From contig JAURVB010012860.1 in the NCBI GenBank assembly GCA_033002965.1, positions 62,001 to 126,000 of the forward strand: a stretch of DNA of 64,000 bases, given 5' to 3'. Under the pieces are notes generated by a model. That model was given only the letters and a program-made list of their open reading frames with translations, did no database searches and was not told where the DNA came from. This document shows, piece after piece, positions 60,201 to 64,000 of this stretch; positions within the stretch are counted from its first letter, which is position 1; the number at the start of each line of letters is the position of its first letter. The translations under genes and the position numbers were made by a program. The DNA is from Piper betle (taxonomy: Eukaryota > Streptophyta > Magnoliopsida > Piperales > Piperaceae).

Positions 60201-62590
60201 ACTTTGTCGAACAGTAAGGGGCATGATGTACTACTACAAGGCTCTAAAAATGCTTGCTTTCCTGGATTCTGCTTCAGAGATGGAAATCCGAGCGGTAATA
60301 GATACACTTACTTGTGCTGGTTCCATGGGGCGGGGTAAAAGCGAAGACGTGAATGGCTCAGGCTTTGCTGGATCAATTTCTTCACGAAGTCTGGGCCGAG
60401 GCAGTAGTGGAGTCCCTTTGTTGGTAGAGGGCCGTGACTGCGGGAATGCTATGATGAAATTTACATATGTAGTTACCTGCCAGATTTATGGGTCTCAGAA
60501 GTATAAAAAGATCCACGCGCAGAAGAGATTTTGTATTTGATGAAAAACTATGAAGCTCTTCGTGTTGCTTACGTGGACGAGATTTACACAGGGAGGGATG
60601 AAGTTGAATATTATTCTGTCCTTGTGAAGTATGATCAGAAGTTGCGGCGTGAGGTGGAAATCTTTAGAATCAGGCTCCCTGGTCCATTGAAACTGGGGGA
60701 AGGGAAACCTGAGAACCAGAACCATGCCATAATTTTTACTAGAGGCGAGGCAGTTCAGACCATAGATATGAATCAGGATAACTATTTTGAAGAGGCTTTA
60801 AAAATGCGTAATCTTCTTGAGGAATTTCCCAGGCATTATGGTATCAGGAAGCCGACGATTTTGGGTGTCCGTGAAAATGTCTTTACAGGTTCAGTTTCAT
60901 CTCTTGCCTGGTTTATGTCTGCTCAGGAAACGAGTTTTGTCACTCTTGGGCAACGTGTGCTGGCAAATCCTTTGAAGATCCGGATGCACTACGGTCACCC
61001 TGATGTCTTCGACCGGATATGGTTCATTACTCGTGGTGGTTTAAGCAAGGCCTCAAGAGTTATCAATATCAGTGAGGACATATTTGCCGGATTCAATTGC
61101 ACATTACGTGGTGGAAATGTTACGCACCATGAATATATTCAGGTTGGCAAAGGGAAAGATGTCGGGTTAAATCAAATCTCCATGTTTGAAGCGAAGGTTG
61201 CTAGCGGTAATGGTGAGCAAGTCCTTAGCAGAGACGTTTACAGGTTAGGCCATCGGTTGGATTTCTTTAGAATGATGTCGTTTTACTATACGAGCGTGGG
61301 TTTTTATTTCAACACCATGGTCGTTGTTCTTACTGTTTATGCTTTCCTATGGGGCCGTATTTACATGGCTTTAAGTGGGATTGAGAGTTCCATCATGAAT
61401 AACAGGCTGAGCATAAATAATAGAGCGCTTGGTGCAATTCTTAACCAGCAATTTGTTATTCAGCTTGGTCTTTTCACTGCATTACCAATGGTCATTGAGA
61501 ACACTTTGGAACAAGGCTTTCTCCCTGCCGTATGGGATTTCCTGACTATGCAACTGCAGCTAGCTTCAGTGTTCTACACCTTCTCGATGGGAACCAAAAC
61601 TCATTACTTCGGTCGGACCATTCTACATGGTGGTGCAAAATATCGAGCCACAGGTCGCGGTTTTGTTGTACAACACAAGAGTTTTGCGGAGAACTACAGA
61701 TTGTATGCCCGAAGCCATTTCATAAAAGCCATTGAACTTGGGGTAATACTAATAGTTTATGCATCTCATAGTGACTTTGCAAGAGCCACTTTTGTTTATA
61801 TAGCCATGACAATCACCAGCTGGTTCCTAGTTGTTTCATGGATGATGGCACCTTTTGTGTTCAATCCATCTGGTTTTGATTGGCTTAAAACTGTTTACGA
61901 CTTTGACGATTTCATAAATTGGATATGGTATCGAGGTGGGGTGTTCACTAAGGCAGAGCAGAGTTGGGAGATCTGGTGGTATGAGGAGCAAGAACATTTG
62001 AAAGCCACAGGGCTGTGGGGAAAGTTGCTTGAAATAATTCTTGATCTGAGGTTTTCTTCTTTCAGTATGGTGTCGTTTATCAGCTTGGTATTGCCAATGA
62101 GAGCCGCAGTATAGCAGTCTATCTTATTTCTTGGATATGCATAGTTGCGGCTTTTTCCATATATTTAGTGATTAACATCGCACAGCAGAGATATGCAGCA
62201 AAGGAACACATCTACTATCGTTCAGTTCAGTTATTCGTTATCTGTTTTACGGTCCTTGTTGTTATCATTCTATTAAGGTTCACACCCTTCAAGCTTGTTG
62301 ATCTCTGGACGAGTTTTTTGGCATTCATTCCTACTGGTTGGGGTATTATATCGATTGCTCAAGTTGTGCGACCATTTATTCGTGACACTTGGGTGTGGGA
62401 GACAGTTGTATCAGTTGCTAGGTTATACGACATGTTGATAGGAATGATAGTTTTGGCTCCAGTGGCACTCTTATCTTGGATGCCTGGCTTTCAATCTATG
62501 CAAACAAGGATTCTCTTTAATCAAGCGTTTAGTCGTGGTCTCCAGATATCCCGCTTATTAACTGGAAAAAAATTGAACGCTGAATTCTAG
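57218..62590 (+). CDS. CALS12: Callose synthase 12-type (1,3-beta-glucan synthase, GSL5 clade)
   Basis: Plasma-membrane enzyme making 1,3-beta-glucan from UDP-glucose; the Arabidopsis CALS12/GSL5 makes wound and papillary callose and acts in pollen. The coding region is one uninterrupted exon block, as expected for this clade. Seen: MSLRHR start; YNMIPVHDLLADHP; NVRNQREHLVLLLANAQMRL; the FKS1-type PECLCYVFHHMAMELN; a first group of membrane helices (about residues 330-610); a large cytosolic glucan-synthase region (EARRRIAFFTNSLFMN, QAVQTIDMNQD-type stretch, TRGEAVQTIDMNQD, RMHYGHPDVFDR); the RATGRGF motif at about 1476; a second helix group to the end. Length is 1,791 residues if single missing bases are allowed at 57753-57757 (G5), 60505-60509 (A5) and 62052-62055 (T4), near the family length of about 1,780. 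As written, each break gives an early stop. GC content is very high in the first kilobase and falls downstream. GTAATT after 62596 and TTGCAG at 62906 could bound a 3'-leader intron. Confidence 0.93.
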
Positions 62591-63625
62591 TTCAAGGTAA
62601 TTATTTTCTTTTGGGGATGGGATATATTGTTATTTTTCATCCTGCTTACCACTATTTGTAGCGCAAGTTCCAGCTCAATAATATCGATACACTTTTATCA
62701 AGCTATTTTCTCTGTGAAAACATTCCCATGCCATTATACTAATTTTCATGTGAAGCTAGCTGGTTCTTTCTATCTTTACGAAAGAGATGGTACAGAGCAT
62801 CTAAATCTCATTACTCCTTTGTGGCATCTTTAATTTGCAAAACTTCATGTGCATCATTCATTAACGTTTATTGAGTAAACTAATATGTTAGTTTTTGTAT
62901 TGCAGTTTCAAACTCATACCTGTAGCTTTTCAAGTTTTGTTGGGTGGAGTTTCTCGCATCAGATAATTGCCATTGCAGTATTTAGAATGTAATCTATGTT
63001 TGTCGCCTTGTACCTGCTGTTGAATTTAATGTAAAAAGTATGTTTTGTAGAACTGTTGTAGCAGCTAGCAAGTGTGTTAATCAGAAAACATTTTCCGATG
63101 TAGTTAATTCCTTGGATAAAAGGGCGAATAGAAAGCTGATGTAGGAGATCTGGGTGGATGGGGAAGTAGGAAAAAGATCCTGTGTTTGTGTCTCTTGGTT
63201 GTAACAAATGTATTCGTAAGTTGAAGGCATCGTAATTTATGTCATTCAAGGAGGTCGCTTGCAAGAGATTCCTGCACATGGTTGCAGCCATGTTTGGATG
63301 CGGTTATCGAGTGTCGAAGTAAGTGAAAAATATTGTAGCACGTGTAAATCTCAGACTCTCTCCAGTATATCTCTACGCATCCAAAATGTTTTGCGAGCCT
63401 TCTCAGTTAGGCCCCTCTTTCAAATCCTAACTTTTGATCCCCCCATGTAATCATCGCACAAAGAGGTCACATACACTATTGTAACAGTTTTGTCTTCCAG
63501 AAGATGGTAAGGTGTTTTAGCAGTCGGTTCTTTCGGAGGTGGTAAAAAAATGGATGGCAGACTTTTTCTGGCTTCAAAGTAAAATGTTCTTTTTATATAC
63601 AAAAAAATAAAGAATGAGTGAGTCT
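62591..63625. other. 3' untranslated and intergenic sequence after the callose synthase
   Basis: Probably the 3' untranslated region, perhaps with an intron from about 62597 to 62906. No further gene is seen. Confidence 0.45.
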
Positions 63626-63627
63626 AC

Positions 63628-63699
63628 GCCGTTGCCGGAAATCGAACCTGCGTCGCCCGCGCGACAGGAGGGGATAACTCGCCACTACACTATGAAGAC
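63628..63699 (-). tRNA. Degenerate tRNA-Asp (GTC)
   Basis: Exactly 72 bases on the minus strand with tRNA-Asp layout: A box TAGTGTAGTGGCGAGTTA, anticodon loop CCTGTCGC with GTC, B box GGTTCGATTTC and a 3' end GGCAACGGC as in plant tRNA-Asp. The 5' strand GTCTTCA pairs poorly with CAACGGC (three mismatches), and both the anticodon and T stems have mismatches. It is therefore more likely a decayed gene than a working one. Confidence 0.6.
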
Positions 63700-64000
63700 T
63701 TTATCGCCAATTTATTTGCATCAATTCAACACTGTCAGGCAGCCTACAACACAACGAGAATAGAACGAAATACCAAACTTGCCCCTGGCAAATACCACAC
63801 GGGATCACTACTGAACTGGTAAATACACCCAAACCATAAACCCAAAGTCGTCATTTCAGAATGTCCACATGCAATCGAGCTCGGACGGCCCCACCACCAT
63901 GCGGGCCCTGTCTACCTTATCATCCTCCCCGGCCACTCCCCGCCGGCGACCGCGGCCGCCTCCCCGACACCCGGAAAACAGAACGGCATCTGTAGGCTGT
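63700..64000. other. Window edge, GC-rich at the end
   Basis: The last 120 bases are GC-rich, unlike the preceding DNA, and could be the edge of another gene. Short open frames exist on both strands, but none is long enough to identify. Confidence 0.25.

Noticed and set aside
1..64000. CRISPR arrays, operons or bacterial-type gene clusters
   Set aside because: No regular direct repeats with unique spacers and no polycistronic layout; all genes have eukaryotic introns or are single plant-type loci.

Overview
The window is nuclear DNA from a flowering plant, most likely a monocot. The genes have many small exons with GT-AG introns. They belong to plant-specific or plant-typical families (callose synthase, DYAD/AM1, CMP-Kdo synthetase with a membrane anchor, PSY-type peptide). 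Intergenic DNA is AT-rich and full of decayed transposons. Several genes start in a very GC-rich 5' end that fades towards the 3' end, clearest in the callose synthase; that gradient is typical of monocots. The species cannot be named from the sequence.

Layout. 1-5.1 kb: old LTR-type and other repeats. 5.1-9.4 kb: repeat remnants, no convincing gene. 9.43-9.91 kb: a three-exon gene for an 88-residue secreted peptide precursor of the PSY (sulfated-tyrosine) type. 11.3-18.4 kb: mitochondrial elongation factor G, broken by a stop codon, frameshifts and loss of its last exons, with a 2.9 kb nested repeat insertion in one intron and a truncated LTR retrotransposon just downstream. 22.6-23.0 kb: a small conserved plant protein (minus). 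25.1-28.9 kb: DYAD/AMEIOTIC1-type meiotic regulator (minus), with a decayed copy of one of its exons upstream at 31.5-31.7 kb. 32.9-35.8 kb: intact CMP-Kdo synthetase (KDSB). 36.6-38.6 kb: plastid-type histidine phosphatase (minus). 38.6-41.9 kb: gene-free AT-rich DNA. 41.9-44.35 kb: DUF1421/UBA protein. 44.9-48.9 kb: TRF4-type non-canonical poly(A) polymerase (minus), with a MITE in one intron. 49-52.5 kb: dispersed repeats. 52.5-55 kb: a Pack-MULE-like element carrying a tyrosine aminotransferase fragment. 57.2-62.6 kb: callose synthase of the CALS12/GSL5 type. 63.6 kb: a degenerate tRNA-Asp.

The genes do not form a pathway; they are ordinary dispersed loci. The strongest window-wide signal is technical or evolutionary. 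The callose synthase, the poly(A) polymerase, the DUF1421 gene, the AM1 gene and the phosphatase are each interrupted by single-base indels, mostly in short homopolymer runs, while the rest of each protein stays well conserved. For the poly(A) polymerase, the callose synthase and the DUF1421 gene, the exon lengths come back exactly into phase once these single bases are allowed for. Residual long-read assembly errors are the simplest explanation. The EF-G and aminotransferase copies also carry true nonsense changes and missing exons, so those two look like real pseudogenes. I found no CRISPR, operon or clearly novel defence or biosynthetic system. The most unusual biology is in the repeats: tRNA-Phe-derived heads in a foldback element, a palindromic MITE with a 10-bp target duplication, and a captured aminotransferase fragment.
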